Made by a program: the position numbers and the translations under genes
Source of the DNA: Calothrix sp. NIES-4101
GTDB taxonomy: Bacteria; Cyanobacteriota; Cyanobacteriia; Cyanobacteriales; Nostocaceae
NCBI GenBank assembly: GCA_004296455.1
Contig: AP018280.1
Coordinates: forward strand, 248,001 to 312,000
Length of the DNA: 64,000 nt
Direction of reading: 5' to 3'
In this document: one piece after another, positions 18,280 to 26,283 of the stretch
Numbering within the stretch: the first letter of the stretch is position 1
How the letters are laid out: every line of letters starts with the position of its first letter
The notes under the pieces: model-generated
Told to the model about the DNA's origin: nothing
Databases searched by the model: none
The model's input: only the letters and a program-made list of their open reading frames with translations

Positions 18280-19194
18280 ATGGGTTCTCAATACTTTGAT
18301 ATCAAACCAATTGCCGGACGTATCGGTGCTAAAATCATTGGTCTTGACTTAAGTTCCCATCTCAGCGATGCAATTATCAGTGATATCCGCAAAGCCTTAG
18401 TCAAATACAAAGTCATTTTCTTTCGTGGTCAAGAAAAACTCGATGCTAGCGGACAAGTTGCCTTTGCTCGCAGATTTGGCGAAGTTACCACCGCTCACCC
18501 CACAGTACCTTCTTTGGCAGACAATCCCGAAATTTTAGACCTAAATTACGGTAAAACTGTCGCTCGTGCAAATAATTGGCATACTGATGTCACATTTGTA
18601 GATCGTCCTCCCCTTGGTTCTGTACTCCGGGCGCTTGTTATACCTCCAGCTGGTGGGGATACTATTTGGGCAAATTCGGTAACAGCGTACCAAGATTTAC
18701 CTAAGACTTTACGGAATCTTGCGGATGAACTTTGGGCTGTACACAGTAATGCCTATGATTATGCCGCCGCAGTGGTAGACCTACCGGAGGAAGTCAGAGC
18801 TTATCGGGATGTGTTTACATCGACTGTGTATGAAACCTTACACCCAGTAGTGCGCGTCCATCCGGAGTCTGGAGAGCGGGGTTTGTTTATTGGTGGTTTT
18901 GTGCGGCGTATACGCGGTTTATCAACTACGGAATCTGACGATATTATTCGGTTATTGCAAGCTTATATTACTCGTCCAGAAAATACAGTCCGTTGGCGTT
19001 GGCAAGTTGGAGATGTGGCTTTTTGGGATAACCGGGCTACTCAACATTATGCGATTGCAGATTATGATGACCAACCCCGTCACGTTCAACGAGTCACGAT
19101 TGTCGGTGATATTCCTGTGGGTATTGATGGTAAACAAAGTCAGGCAATCAAGGGAGATGCTTCTGCATACAACCGAGTGTTAGCAACTGCCTAA
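18280..19194 (+). CDS. TauD/TfdA-family Fe(II)/2-oxoglutarate dioxygenase
   Basis: A 304-residue non-heme iron dioxygenase. The facial triad is readable as His101 and Asp103 (NNWHTDVTF) and His256 (RATQHYA), and the 2-oxoglutarate-binding Arg lies in RHVQRVTIVGD (Arg267 or Arg271). The positions nearly equal those of E. coli TauD (His99, Asp101, His255). It opens with IKPIAGRIGAKIIGLDLS, the common family start. TauD enzymes hydroxylate the carbon next to a sulfonate or sulfate and release sulfite/sulfate. A GGAG lies just upstream of the ATG. The neighbour at 16855 is a flavin monooxygenase; a decayed TauD homologue lies at 20615-20937. Confidence 0.9.
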   Translation: MGSQYFDIKPIAGRIGAKIIGLDLSSHLSDAIISDIRKALVKYKVIFFRGQEKLDASGQVAFARRFGEVTTAHPTVPSLADNPEILDLNYGKTVARANNWHTDVTFVDRPPLGSVLRALVIPPAGGDTIWANSVTAYQDLPKTLRNLADELWAVHSNAYDYAAAVVDLPEEVRAYRDVFTSTVYETLHPVVRVHPESGERGLFIGGFVRRIRGLSTTESDDIIRLLQAYITRPENTVRWRWQVGDVAFWDNRATQHYAIADYDDQPRHVQRVTIVGDIPVGIDGKQSQAIKGDASAYNRVLATA

Positions 19195-19269
19195 TTTCCC
19201 AAAGAGAATATGTTTGCCCAATTAATAACCATAAGAATACGCAGAGACTAACTTAAGGAGTTTTATTCA

Positions 19270-19872
19270 ATGCCATTAACACCTTCCACGATGTTAACTT
19301 TAGGAATTTTGGCTGCTGATTTTCAGCTTCCAGATGTAGTATCTGGTCAAACAATTTCCCTCAATGATTTTGCAGCTAAAAAAGGTTTATTAGTTATCTT
19401 TCTGAGCCGCCATTGCCCCTACGTGCAACATATTAAACATGAGTTAGCACAAATAGGCAGGGACTACAAAGATAAAAACTTAGGTATTATCGCCATTAGT
19501 TCTAATGATGCTAATACTCATCCCGATGATGCACCCGAATCACTGAAGGCTTTTGCACAAGAACTAGATTTATCGTTTCCCCTAGCTTATGACGAAAGCC
19601 AAGAAACTGCAAAAAGCTTTTTCGCTGCTTGTACTCCCGACTTTTTCTTATTCGATGCAGATAAGAAACTTGTATATCGTGGACAGCTAGATGATAGCAG
19701 ACCCAAGAGCGAAATACCTGTAACCGGAAAAGATTTACGCAGTGCAATTGATGCTGTTTTAAGCGATCGCGATGTAGCTTCAGTCCAAAAGCCTAGCATT
19801 GGTTGCAATATCAAATGGAAACCTGGTAACGAACCTGTTTATTACAAAAGCTCAGTTGCTACAGTCAGTTGA
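19270..19872 (+). CDS. Thioredoxin-fold redoxin (AhpC/TSA-like)
   Basis: A 200-residue single-domain redoxin. Residues 14-30 (AADFQLPDVVSGQTISL) are the standard entry to the thioredoxin fold and SRHCPYVQHIKHEL near residues 47-60 carries the active-site region with a single Cys in CPYV rather than CxxC. FAACTPDFFLFDADKKLVYRGQLDD is the cis-Pro segment of peroxiredoxin-like proteins. The protein is probably a peroxiredoxin-like or thiol-transfer enzyme of the cytoplasm. It has a clear AAGGAG 11 to 16 bases upstream of the ATG and lies between the TauD-type dioxygenase and a methyltransferase. Confidence 0.8.
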   Translation: MPLTPSTMLTLGILAADFQLPDVVSGQTISLNDFAAKKGLLVIFLSRHCPYVQHIKHELAQIGRDYKDKNLGIIAISSNDANTHPDDAPESLKAFAQELDLSFPLAYDESQETAKSFFAACTPDFFLFDADKKLVYRGQLDDSRPKSEIPVTGKDLRSAIDAVLSDRDVASVQKPSIGCNIKWKPGNEPVYYKSSVATVS

Positions 19873-19906
19873 GATTTGCCCCTAAATTCAAAAAGGAATC
19901 ACAATT

Positions 19907-20584
19907 ATGGCGAAAACTTGGTTTGAATGGCACGATTTATACAATACAGAACCCAAATTACAGCAACGACTACAAATAGTTCGAGAGTACATTTGGAATG
20001 CGATCGATGCATCCCCACCGGGAAAAATTCGTGTAGTTAGTCTCTGTGCAGGGGATGGACGGGATTTATTGGGAACCTTAGCCAGTCACCCCCGTAAAAA
20101 TGATGTCTACGGACGCTTGGTTGAATTAAATCCCCAACTAGCCGATCGCGGAAAAGCATCTGTGGAATCTGCTGGTTTATCCAACCAATTAGAGTTTATT
20201 AACGGCGATGCCAGTAACTCTTCTAACTATATAGGTGTTGCCCCGGCAGACATTGTAATTGTCTGCGGTATCTTCGGTAATTTAGCGGATGAAGCTGAAC
20301 TGAGACGATTAATTGGCAACCTTCCTCTCCTTGCAAAAAAAGGTTCTTTTGCCCTCTGGACTCGCGGACATTCTGATGGTGTTGCTTACTCAGATACCGT
20401 TCGCAGAGTTTTCCAAGAAAAAGAATTTGAAGAAGTAAACTTCCAATTAACTTTAACTGGAGATATGGGAGTAGGTGTTCATCGATACCTTGGTGAAGGA
20501 TTGCCCCTAGCGGAAAATCAACAGCTATTTGAATTTTCTGGCGTTCCAGACAAGTACAGAAGTGTCAGCATTGCTGCTAATTAG
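19907..20584 (+). CDS. SAM-dependent methyltransferase (PF12147-like)
   Basis: A 225-residue protein with a Rossmann methyltransferase core: RVVSLCAGDGRDLLGTL (about residues 45-61) as the SAM loop, LVELNPQLADRGKASVESAGL as the acidic ribose-binding strand, and IVIVCGIFGNLADEAELRRLIG after it. This unusual LCAGDGRD loop points to the Methyltransf_20/PF12147 group of uncharacterised enzymes. AAAAGGAAT precedes the ATG by 8 bases. The stop is followed by a decayed tauD copy. Function in the surrounding cluster is not known. Confidence 0.78.
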   Translation: MAKTWFEWHDLYNTEPKLQQRLQIVREYIWNAIDASPPGKIRVVSLCAGDGRDLLGTLASHPRKNDVYGRLVELNPQLADRGKASVESAGLSNQLEFINGDASNSSNYIGVAPADIVIVCGIFGNLADEAELRRLIGNLPLLAKKGSFALWTRGHSDGVAYSDTVRRVFQEKEFEEVNFQLTLTGDMGVGVHRYLGEGLPLAENQQLFEFSGVPDKYRSVSIAAN

Positions 20585-20614
20585 CCTATAAATTCCAACT
20601 TTGGAGAGTTAATT

Positions 20615-20937
20615 ATGAGTTAAGACCATATTGAAGTCAAACCTGTGGCTGGTCTTAATTAGTGCTGAGATAAATGGTGTGAATCTTTCCCAATCCTTAA
20701 GTGATAATGCTGTGCGAGAAGAAATTCGTCAAGCACTATTAAATAAAGTGGTCTTCTTTCGTGATCAAAATATTGATCATGCTGCCCAAATCGCTTTCAC
20801 AAGTTGTTTTGGGTCACCTATGCCCATCCCCATGAAGATGAACCACCCGAAGGATTTTCGGAAATCTTGCCAATCGATCATATGACGCTATGAACGTCGC
20901 TGGCACACTATTGGTGACAAGTTAAGGCTATCAGATT
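20615..20937 (+). pseudogene. Decayed TauD-type dioxygenase gene
   Basis: An ATG with a good GGAGAG upstream is followed at once by a stop (ATG AGT TAA), but the downstream bases still encode TauD-like pieces in shifting frames: HIEVKPVAGLN, INGVNLSQSLSDNAVREEI, NKVVFFRDQNIDHAAQIAF, YAHPHEDEPPEGFSEILPI and YERRWHT, the last being the metal-binding WHT segment. At least two stops and several frameshifts are present, and everything after the WHT region is missing. It resembles a paralogue of the intact dioxygenase at 18280-19194. Confidence 0.75.
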
Positions 20938-20984
20938 TTTCGTGAAATGGTATAAGCTTCTGGCTCGATTTGGTGGGGTTTGAC

Positions 20985-21120
20985 CTAATATTTGCTCAAA
21001 TTCACAACCCAGAGCCGGAATAATTCAACGATAATGAACCATTTACCTTGATTTTCCCGGACAACATCGTGACGTACCAGGGTTTTCAATGCAGCTTCGA
21101 TTGTTTCCCTGTTAAGTAGT
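20985..21120 (-). pseudogene. C-terminal fragment of an AAA-type ATPase, cut by IS630
   Basis: On the minus strand the frame ending in TAG at 20985-20987 reads ETIEAALKTLVRHDVVR and ends FRLWVVNLSKY. This resembles the winged-helix C-terminus of cyanobacterial ATP-binding (AAA/ORC-like) proteins. The reading frame runs directly into the IS630 left end at 21121, and no continuation is visible beyond the two ISs. The assignment is tentative because only about 40 residues remain. Confidence 0.4.
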
Positions 21121-21186
21121 TATAGCGCTTCTCAGTCTGATGAGGTACGATATTTAATCAGGTAGTGCATCTGGTAAAAATTCTAA

Positions 21187-21582
21187 ATGAAACCATACTC
21201 AATTGACTTACGCCAGAAGATAGTTGATACCTATCTCGAAGATAAAATATCACAACGCGAGCTTGCAACTCGATTTAAAGTTGCTTTAAGCTTTGTTCAA
21301 AAAATACTCAAACAATATCGAGAAACAGGAAATATTGCTCCGAAAGTGAGGGAAGAACAAACTCCACCGAAATTAAACGAACAGCAATTAAAAATTCTTG
21401 AAGAAATTGTAGAAGCAAATAATGATGCTACGTTGGCAGAAATTCGTATTTCTTTAGAACAAAAAACAGGTGTTCTTATCGGTCGCTCAACAGTCGATAG
21501 AATGTTAAAGAAGATAGGCATCACGGTTAAAAAAAAACATTGCACGCTTCGGAAAAAGAAACTGAAAGAGTTCAGAAGTTAA
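21187..21582 (+). CDS. IS630 transposase, N-terminal part (HTH domain)
   Basis: A 131-residue protein with two helix-turn-helix units typical of IS630: YSIDLRQKIVDTYLED and RELATRFKVALSFVQKILKQY (residues 4-42), then LNEQQLKILEEIVEANNDATL and STVDRMLKKIGI. It binds the terminal repeats. In IS630 elements this region is usually continuous with the DDE domain; here the catalytic part is in the -1 frame and a nine-A run at 21529-21537 (GTT AAA AAA AAA) lies in the overlap. Slippage there gives the family-typical join reading KKTLHASEKETERVQ. Confidence 0.85.
   Translation: MKPYSIDLRQKIVDTYLEDKISQRELATRFKVALSFVQKILKQYRETGNIAPKVREEQTPPKLNEQQLKILEEIVEANNDATLAEIRISLEQKTGVLIGRSTVDRMLKKIGITVKKKHCTLRKKKLKEFRS
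21529..21537 (+). other. A9 slippery run for IS630 frameshift
   Basis: Nine consecutive A residues sit in the overlap of the two transposase frames. A -1 slip moves ribosomes from the HTH frame into the DDE frame, restoring the conserved TLHASE segment seen in intact IS630 transposases. It may equally be a polymerase-slippage (transcriptional) frameshift site, as homopolymer runs of nine often are. Confidence 0.6.
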
Positions 21583-22142
21583 GAGTAGAGTTTTGGTTAA
21601 GAATTCAAGCCATTTTGCCTGAAAACCTTATATTTATTGATGAAGCAGGTGTTAATTTGTCTTTAATAAGAAAAAATGCTCGTGCCCGTAAAGGAAAAAG
21701 GGCGTATAGTAAACGTCCCCATAAACGTAGCAAAAATGTTTCTTTAATTGGTGCAATAGGTATGAGAGGTCTCATTGCTCAATATAGTATTTTGGGTGCA
21801 ACTGATGGATTAACATTTGAAGCTTTTATTTCTCAAAAATTAGTCCCAAAACTTTGGAAGGGTGCTTGTGTTGTTATGGATAATTGCTCTATTCATCTAG
21901 GTAAAGATATTGAGAAATTGATTGAAGATGCAGGAGCTATATTAATTTATTTACCACCATACTCTCCTGAGTTTTCACCAATTGAAAATTGCTGGTCAAA
22001 AATTAAAGAGACACTACGTTCTATTGGTGCCCGAACTTACCTAGATTTGGCACAAGCTATTGAAATAGCTTTTAATAAAGTCTCTTTAAATGAAATTCGT
22101 AATTGGTTTACTCATTGCTGTTACTGTACCTCACTAGCATAG
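21540..22142 (+). CDS. IS630 transposase, catalytic DDE part
   Basis: A 200-residue segment, shown from a TTG at 21540 but probably expressed as a frameshift fusion with the upstream frame (about 317 residues in total). The triad is visible: Asp in LIFIDEAGVNLS (about residue 34), Asp in ACVVMDNCSIHLG (about 114) and Glu in YSPEFSPIENCWSKIK (about 149), with the family hallmark spacing and the PYSPEFSPIE motif. The frame ends nine bases before the right inverted repeat. No internal stop is seen, so the element may be functional. Confidence 0.88.
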   Translation: MHASEKETERVQKLRVEFWLRIQAILPENLIFIDEAGVNLSLIRKNARARKGKRAYSKRPHKRSKNVSLIGAIGMRGLIAQYSILGATDGLTFEAFISQKLVPKLWKGACVVMDNCSIHLGKDIEKLIEDAGAILIYLPPYSPEFSPIENCWSKIKETLRSIGARTYLDLAQAIEIAFNKVSLNEIRNWFTHCCYCTSLA

Positions 22143-22240
22143 GAAACGCTATAAACAAAATTAATTACACAATAGAGCTGTCTTTAAAATAAATTCCGTG
22201 AGAGAATAATCAGGACTAAGTAAGATTACGCATACTACCA

Positions 22241-22564
22241 ATGACAAGTCCTTTAGAGAGAATAGAGTCACACCCACAGGAAGCAAAGCGATTGATTGGG
22301 ATTAGATATGAGGATTTTATTTCATTAGTAATGTTAGCAGAACAAAGGCACATAGAGAAACAAGCAGAAATTGAAAAAAACAAGATTCGTTTAATTGCTC
22401 CTGGAGGAGGAAGGAGCGCAGAAATGACAGTAAAACAAGGAATATGTCTTTGTTTAGTATATTTGAGACAAAAGCCGACATTTGAAATACTAGGATTACT
22501 ATTCAGCGTCTCAAGAAGCAAAGCAAATAAGACATTTAATTATTGGGTGGAAATTCTCCCTTGA
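22241..22564 (+). CDS. IS5-like transposase, N-terminal part
   Basis: A 107-residue frame with the HTH-type N-terminal domain of DDE_4 transposases: KRLIGIRYEDFISLVMLAEQ, then APGGGRSAEMTVKQGICLCLVYLRQKPTFEILGLLFSVSRSKANKTF. It ends at CCT TGA (22557-22562 region) where related proteins continue with a glutamate-isoleucine-leucine segment. The continuation is found in the +1 frame (EILPASQMEEV), so the full transposase needs a frameshift or has lost one base position. Confidence 0.8.
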   Translation: MTSPLERIESHPQEAKRLIGIRYEDFISLVMLAEQRHIEKQAEIEKNKIRLIAPGGGRSAEMTVKQGICLCLVYLRQKPTFEILGLLFSVSRSKANKTFNYWVEILP

Positions 22565-22583
22565 AATTTTACCTGCTTCTCAA

Positions 22584-23150
22584 ATGGAAGAAGTAGAAAA
22601 TGATAGTGAAAAATACCAAGCACTCTGTGAAAAATTATGCGAGTATGAATTAATAGTAGACAGTGCAGAGCAAGCAATAGAGAGACCTGGTGATTATCAA
22701 GAGCAAAAAAAGTATTACTCAGGGAAGAAAAAAATGCACACAATTAAAAATCAGTTTATAGTGATGCCAGGAGGTAAAGATATTGTTGATATTTGCATAG
22801 GGCATTTTGGCAAGATAAGTGATATTAAATTATTTAGAAATCATCGAGATAAACTAGATAAAAGACAAAGATTTTTAGGAGATAAAGCTTACATTGGAGA
22901 AGAACTGATTACAACACCTCATAAGAAACCAAAAAAGGCAGAGCTTTGCGAAGCAAAAAAAGAGGAAAATAAACAGTTATCCTCCTTACGAATTGGTGTT
23001 GAGCATCTGATTTGTCGAGTTAAAACTTTTCACGTTGCTAGTGACAGATTTCGCCTAGCTAGACATCGTTACAACCACGTAATAATGGCAGTATGCGGTT
23101 TAGTTAGATTACATCTAAATTCTTCTTTGATCTTAAGTGATAATCTTTGA
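22584..23150 (+). CDS. IS5-like transposase, catalytic DDE part
   Basis: A 188-residue frame containing the catalytic core: Asp in LIVDSAEQAIERP (about residue 26), the KKYYSGKKKMHTIKNQ segment, Asp in FLGDKAYIGEE (about 95) and Glu in RIGVEHLICRVKTFHV (about 140). This is the IS5/IS1031-like DDE pattern. The frame is open upstream of the ATG to the +1 overlap with the N-terminal frame. Alone it lacks the DNA-binding domain, so function depends on frameshifting or it is a damaged copy. Confidence 0.8.
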   Translation: MEEVENDSEKYQALCEKLCEYELIVDSAEQAIERPGDYQEQKKYYSGKKKMHTIKNQFIVMPGGKDIVDICIGHFGKISDIKLFRNHRDKLDKRQRFLGDKAYIGEELITTPHKKPKKAELCEAKKEENKQLSSLRIGVEHLICRVKTFHVASDRFRLARHRYNHVIMAVCGLVRLHLNSSLILSDNL

Positions 23151-23355
23151 GCTTTATCCATCCACATTTACTTGAAAATAGAGCTATGTTTTTCCCAACT
23201 TTTAATATTTTTGTTTTTAAACCCCAGAAACCTCATTTTTACGTTTGACACTCAAAACAGTACAAGTGTACCTTTGTATCTAAGAAGCTTTTACTGCAAG
23301 CACTTTATCTTTCGTAGATAAGTCTAATGCAGCCAACAGTATGAGGAACGAACCT

Positions 23356-24048
23356 ATGGCAACCAACGACCTGAGTTCGCAGCAGTTTTACCACGGCACA
23401 AAAGCCAGCCTGAAGCCAGGAGACACGATTGAATCCTGCAATTTTCCCACAACCTATGTCTACCTCACCCCCAATCTGGATGCAGCAATCTGGGAGGCAG
23501 AACTGGCGGTCGGCGAAGGACTTGGCAGAGTCTACATCGTGGAGCCGCTCGGTCAGATTGAAGATGCCCCTGAACTAACGGTTCGGAAGGCTCCGAAGCA
23601 TTTGTCGATGTCATACCGCTCTCGAGAGCCGTTGCGGGTTACGGGTGAGGTAACAGAGTGGACTCTTTATCATGGCACACGGGCAGACCTGAAGCCAGGA
23701 GACTTGATCGAACCCGGCTATCACTCTAACTACGGTCAGAGGAAGAAGGCGACCTACGTTTATGTAGCTGCTACCTTGGATGCAGCCATCTGGGCGGCTG
23801 AATTAGCTCTCGGCGCAGGACGCGGCAGAATCTACACTGTGGAACCGCTCGGTTTAATCGAGGATGACCCCAATGTGACGGACAAGAAATTCCCTGGCAA
23901 TCCAACGAAGTCATATCGTTCGCGGGAGCCACTGCGGGTCACGGGTGAGGTTAGGGATTGGCAGGGGCACTCCCCAGAAGCTCTCAAGACTATGAAGGAT
24001 AACCTTGAGCGACTAAAGCAACTGGGTATTGAGGCGATCGAAGACTGA
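23356..24048 (+). CDS. Tandem Arr: double-domain rifamycin ADP-ribosyltransferase-like protein
   Basis: A 230-residue protein made of two consecutive Arr domains, each like the about 140-residue enzyme that ADP-ribosylates rifamycins with NAD+. Domain 1 (about residues 10-100) starts FYHGTKASLKPGD and ends YRSREPLRVTGEVTEW; domain 2 (about 104-230) starts LYHGTRADLKPGD, keeps the full HSNYGQRKKATYVY loop, TLDAAIWAAELALG and GNPTKSYRSREPLRVTGEV, and has the family tail PEALKTMKDNLERL. Domain 1 lacks about nine residues of the loop after GD and may be inactive. The ATG at 23356 has GAGGAA 9 to 14 bases upstream and is preferred over 23341. The gene is visibly GC-richer than its neighbours and lies between ISs, which suggests recent transfer. 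Confidence 0.85.
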   Translation: MATNDLSSQQFYHGTKASLKPGDTIESCNFPTTYVYLTPNLDAAIWEAELAVGEGLGRVYIVEPLGQIEDAPELTVRKAPKHLSMSYRSREPLRVTGEVTEWTLYHGTRADLKPGDLIEPGYHSNYGQRKKATYVYVAATLDAAIWAAELALGAGRGRIYTVEPLGLIEDDPNVTDKKFPGNPTKSYRSREPLRVTGEVRDWQGHSPEALKTMKDNLERLKQLGIEAIED

Positions 24049-24261
24049 ATATTGTTACCCCGAAAGTGGTCAGCGATGAAATAGAGAATGCCCTATAACG
24101 TTAGGCTGAATGCGAAACCTTCAACATCATGTAAAGCCAGGGTAAAACCATCCTACACATAATTACCCTCCAAATTATTAAGCCAACTTAAGATACACGC
24201 AAATTTCATTGCTTTGCGATCGCGTCCCTAACTCCTAGAGATTCTCCAACTCTCCTAACCC

Positions 24262-24820
24262 CTAAAACTCAGGCAAAACCAACTCCCGACTTTGCCCCGC
24301 ATAATGGCGATAAATAATCTCCGGCGAATTCCCCACCATAGTCGCCACATCCTTAACATCCACCCCATTCTTCAAAGCCATCGTAATAAAAGTATGCCGA
24401 GTTTGGTAAAGTTTTCTATACTTCACACCATCTAAACTAGCCAAGACCGTCTTCCAAGCCCGTCGGCTGAGATTATGCACATCAATCCACTTCCCATCTG
24501 GCGAAGGAAAAACTTTCCCATCATCTGACACACCAACAGGTTTTATCGACCGCAATAACCCAGCCAAACGCTGATTAATCGGGAAAACCCGCTTCTTCTG
24601 CGTCTTCAATCCCGGTTTACAAGTCAACCCCGATGATGAAATCACCACAGCCTGCTCAAATCGAAGCACCGTAAAATCGATCGCAACATGCTTCCACTGC
24701 AAAGCTACAGCCTCCGATGGTCGGCAACCCGTGATAAATAAAAACTCAATCAAGGTTGCGTAATGCTTGTAATAGCGGTTTTCTTGGAATGCGGCAATAA
24801 TGCGATCGCGCTCCTCTAAA
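24262..24820 (-). pseudogene. Tyrosine recombinase (integrase), 5' end lost to an IS
   Basis: The minus-strand frame ends at 24262 and is open to the IS edge at 24820, reading LEERDRIIAAFQENRYYKHY, then the catalytic half: box I Arg in FITGCRPSEAVALQW, then LYQTRHTFIT (Arg and His of box II) and the tyrosine segment IYRHYAGQ. The catalytic domain is complete, but the N-terminal core-binding and arm-binding parts are gone. It is a distant homologue of the intact integrase at 29930-31087 and lies in the opposite orientation. No replacement start of good quality is seen, so it is probably dead. Confidence 0.8.
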
Positions 24821-26283
24821 CAATACCTTCGCCAAAATAAAGAGGGCTTTCCGTAGTAGAGTTATTGTTTACCACAACCACAACTCAAGAACCACAGAAA
24901 GCCCATGCCAGATATATTAGCACTGTTGGAATGCTTGCAACGATATACGACCAGAACAACTTTGAGACGTTGGAGCAGAATTATATCAGCAATGCTAGCA
25001 ATGAGTGGAAGAATAACAATGCTGGGCATATCACGGTGGTGTGGAAAGGGCGGAAGCTATAGAACAATACAGCGATTTTTTGCTCATTCATTACCTTGGG
25101 CAGGGTTATTTTGGGTATTTTTTAGAGAACATATATTTTGCCAAAAAGAAACATACCTATTAGCAGGAGATGAAGTAGTAGTAAGCAAAGCAGGAAAAAA
25201 AAGTTATGGGGTCGATAAATTTTATTCATCTTTGCATGACAAACCAATACAGGGATTATCATTTTTTGCATTATCCTTGGTCAGTATTGAACAAAGGAAA
25301 GCATTTCCTATCAGGATTGAACAAGTAATCAAACCAAAAGTTGAGAAGCAAGCAAAATTAACAGAAGAGACAAAAAAGCCTAAAGAAAAACCAAATCAAG
25401 AAGTCCCAAAAAAGAAGGGCGGGCGACCAAAGGGAAGTAAGAATAAAGATAAAACAGAAGTAGTTTTTACCTCAGAACTTCTACGTATTCGTATTCTAAT
25501 TCAGGACTTGCTCAAAAAATTAAGTAAATTTTTACCGCTAACTTACTTGGTATTGGATGGTCATTTTGGAAATAATAATGCCGTGGTTATGACTCGGCAA
25601 ATGGGCTTACAACTAATTTCTAAGATGCGCTACGACTCTGCCTTGTATATCCCCTATGAAAATCCAGACCCTAGTCGTAAATGCCGTCGTAAATACGGTG
25701 ATAGAATTGACTATTCATTTATACCAGATAAATTTCTCAAAAAAACTGAGACTGTTGAGAATATTCGTACAGATTTTTATCAAACTCAACTTCTCCATAA
25801 AGAATTTTCTCAAACATTAAATGTTGTAATTATAGTGCGGACAAATATTGTAACATCACATAGAACTCATGCTGTTTTATTTTCAACTGAGTTGAGTTTA
25901 AGTTATGTGCATGTGATTGATTATTACAGTTTGAGATTTCAAATCGAATTTAATTTTCGCGATGCTAAACAATTTTTTGGACTCGAAGACTTTATGAATG
26001 TTGGGAAAAATGCAGTAACAAACGCTGCAAATTTGGCATTTTTCATGGTTAATATTTCGCAAGTTTTGCTTTCTCACTTCCGTAAATTTAACCCTGATTT
26101 TAGTATTACAGACCTTAAGGCAATCTTCCGAGGTTATAAATATGTTGAGGAAACTATAAAACTCCTTCCGGAAAAACCTGACCCAGTTTTACTCGCAAAT
26201 ATTTTTCACAGAGTTACCAATTTAGGACGTATCCACCCTGCCGATCCTTGTTCTAGCAGTTCATAATTTTGGCGAAGGTATTG
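24821..26283 (+). mobile_element. IS4-like insertion sequence (about 1463 bp)
   Basis: Perfect 18-base terminal inverted repeats CAATACCTTCGCCAAAAT are found at 24821-24838 and, inverted, at 26266-26283. It holds one full-length transposase. No direct target duplication is visible (left flank CTCTAAA, right flank AATACAGG). The flanking genes are both truncated at their 5' ends at exactly these edges, which suggests that the insertion was accompanied by a deletion or that two insertions recombined. Confidence 0.88.
24905..26266 (+). CDS. IS4-type DDE transposase
   Basis: A 453-residue transposase. The Y-(2)-R-(3)-E-(6)-K signature of IS4-type enzymes is readable as YYSLRFQIEFNFRDAKQFFG near residue 340-360, which supplies the catalytic Glu. 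The first Asp is in YLLAGDEVVVSKAG (about residue 89) and the second in LTYLVLDGHFGNNN (about 218). A basic, low-complexity insert (KKPKEKPNQEVPKKKGGRPKG) separates them at about residues 155-180, with an AT-hook-like GGRPKGSKNK. The gene ends inside the right inverted repeat. Confidence 0.88.
   Translation: MPDILALLECLQRYTTRTTLRRWSRIISAMLAMSGRITMLGISRWCGKGGSYRTIQRFFAHSLPWAGLFWVFFREHIFCQKETYLLAGDEVVVSKAGKKSYGVDKFYSSLHDKPIQGLSFFALSLVSIEQRKAFPIRIEQVIKPKVEKQAKLTEETKKPKEKPNQEVPKKKGGRPKGSKNKDKTEVVFTSELLRIRILIQDLLKKLSKFLPLTYLVLDGHFGNNNAVVMTRQMGLQLISKMRYDSALYIPYENPDPSRKCRRKYGDRIDYSFIPDKFLKKTETVENIRTDFYQTQLLHKEFSQTLNVVIIVRTNIVTSHRTHAVLFSTELSLSYVHVIDYYSLRFQIEFNFRDAKQFFGLEDFMNVGKNAVTNAANLAFFMVNISQVLLSHFRKFNPDFSITDLKAIFRGYKYVEETIKLLPEKPDPVLLANIFHRVTNLGRIHPADPCSSSS

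Larger units (their letters stand above)
21123..22151 (+). mobile_element. IS630-family insertion sequence (about 1029 bp)
   Basis: The element starts TAGCGCTTCTCAGTCTGATG and its right end, read on the minus strand, starts TAGCGTTTCCTATGCTAGTG, forming imperfect inverted repeats of about 30 bases. Flanking TA dinucleotides (21121-21122, 22152-22153) are the expected target duplication. It carries two overlapping frames of an IS630-type transposase. The ends also match the small MITE at 1122-1216. It has cut an ATPase remnant on its left. Confidence 0.9.
22176..23185 (+). mobile_element. IS5-like insertion sequence (DDE_4 type, about 1 kb)
   Basis: It holds two adjacent transposase frames. 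Imperfect inverted repeats can be drawn between AGCTGTCTTTAAAATAAAT at 22176 and, on the minus strand from 23185, AGCTCTATTTTCAAGTAAAT. The exact edges and the short (3-base-type) target duplication could not be fixed. It lies only about 22 bases from the right end of the IS630 element, so the two were inserted next to each other. Confidence 0.65.

Noticed and set aside
22176-23185. Exact borders and target duplication for the IS5-like element
   Set aside because: The inverted repeats are imperfect and no matching short direct repeat was found, so only approximate borders are given.
24091-24110. GTTAGGC after the Arr gene as an integron attC core site
   Set aside because: Arr genes often sit in integron cassettes, but the matching RYYYAAC partner and the attC hairpin are absent, so one 7-base match is not enough.
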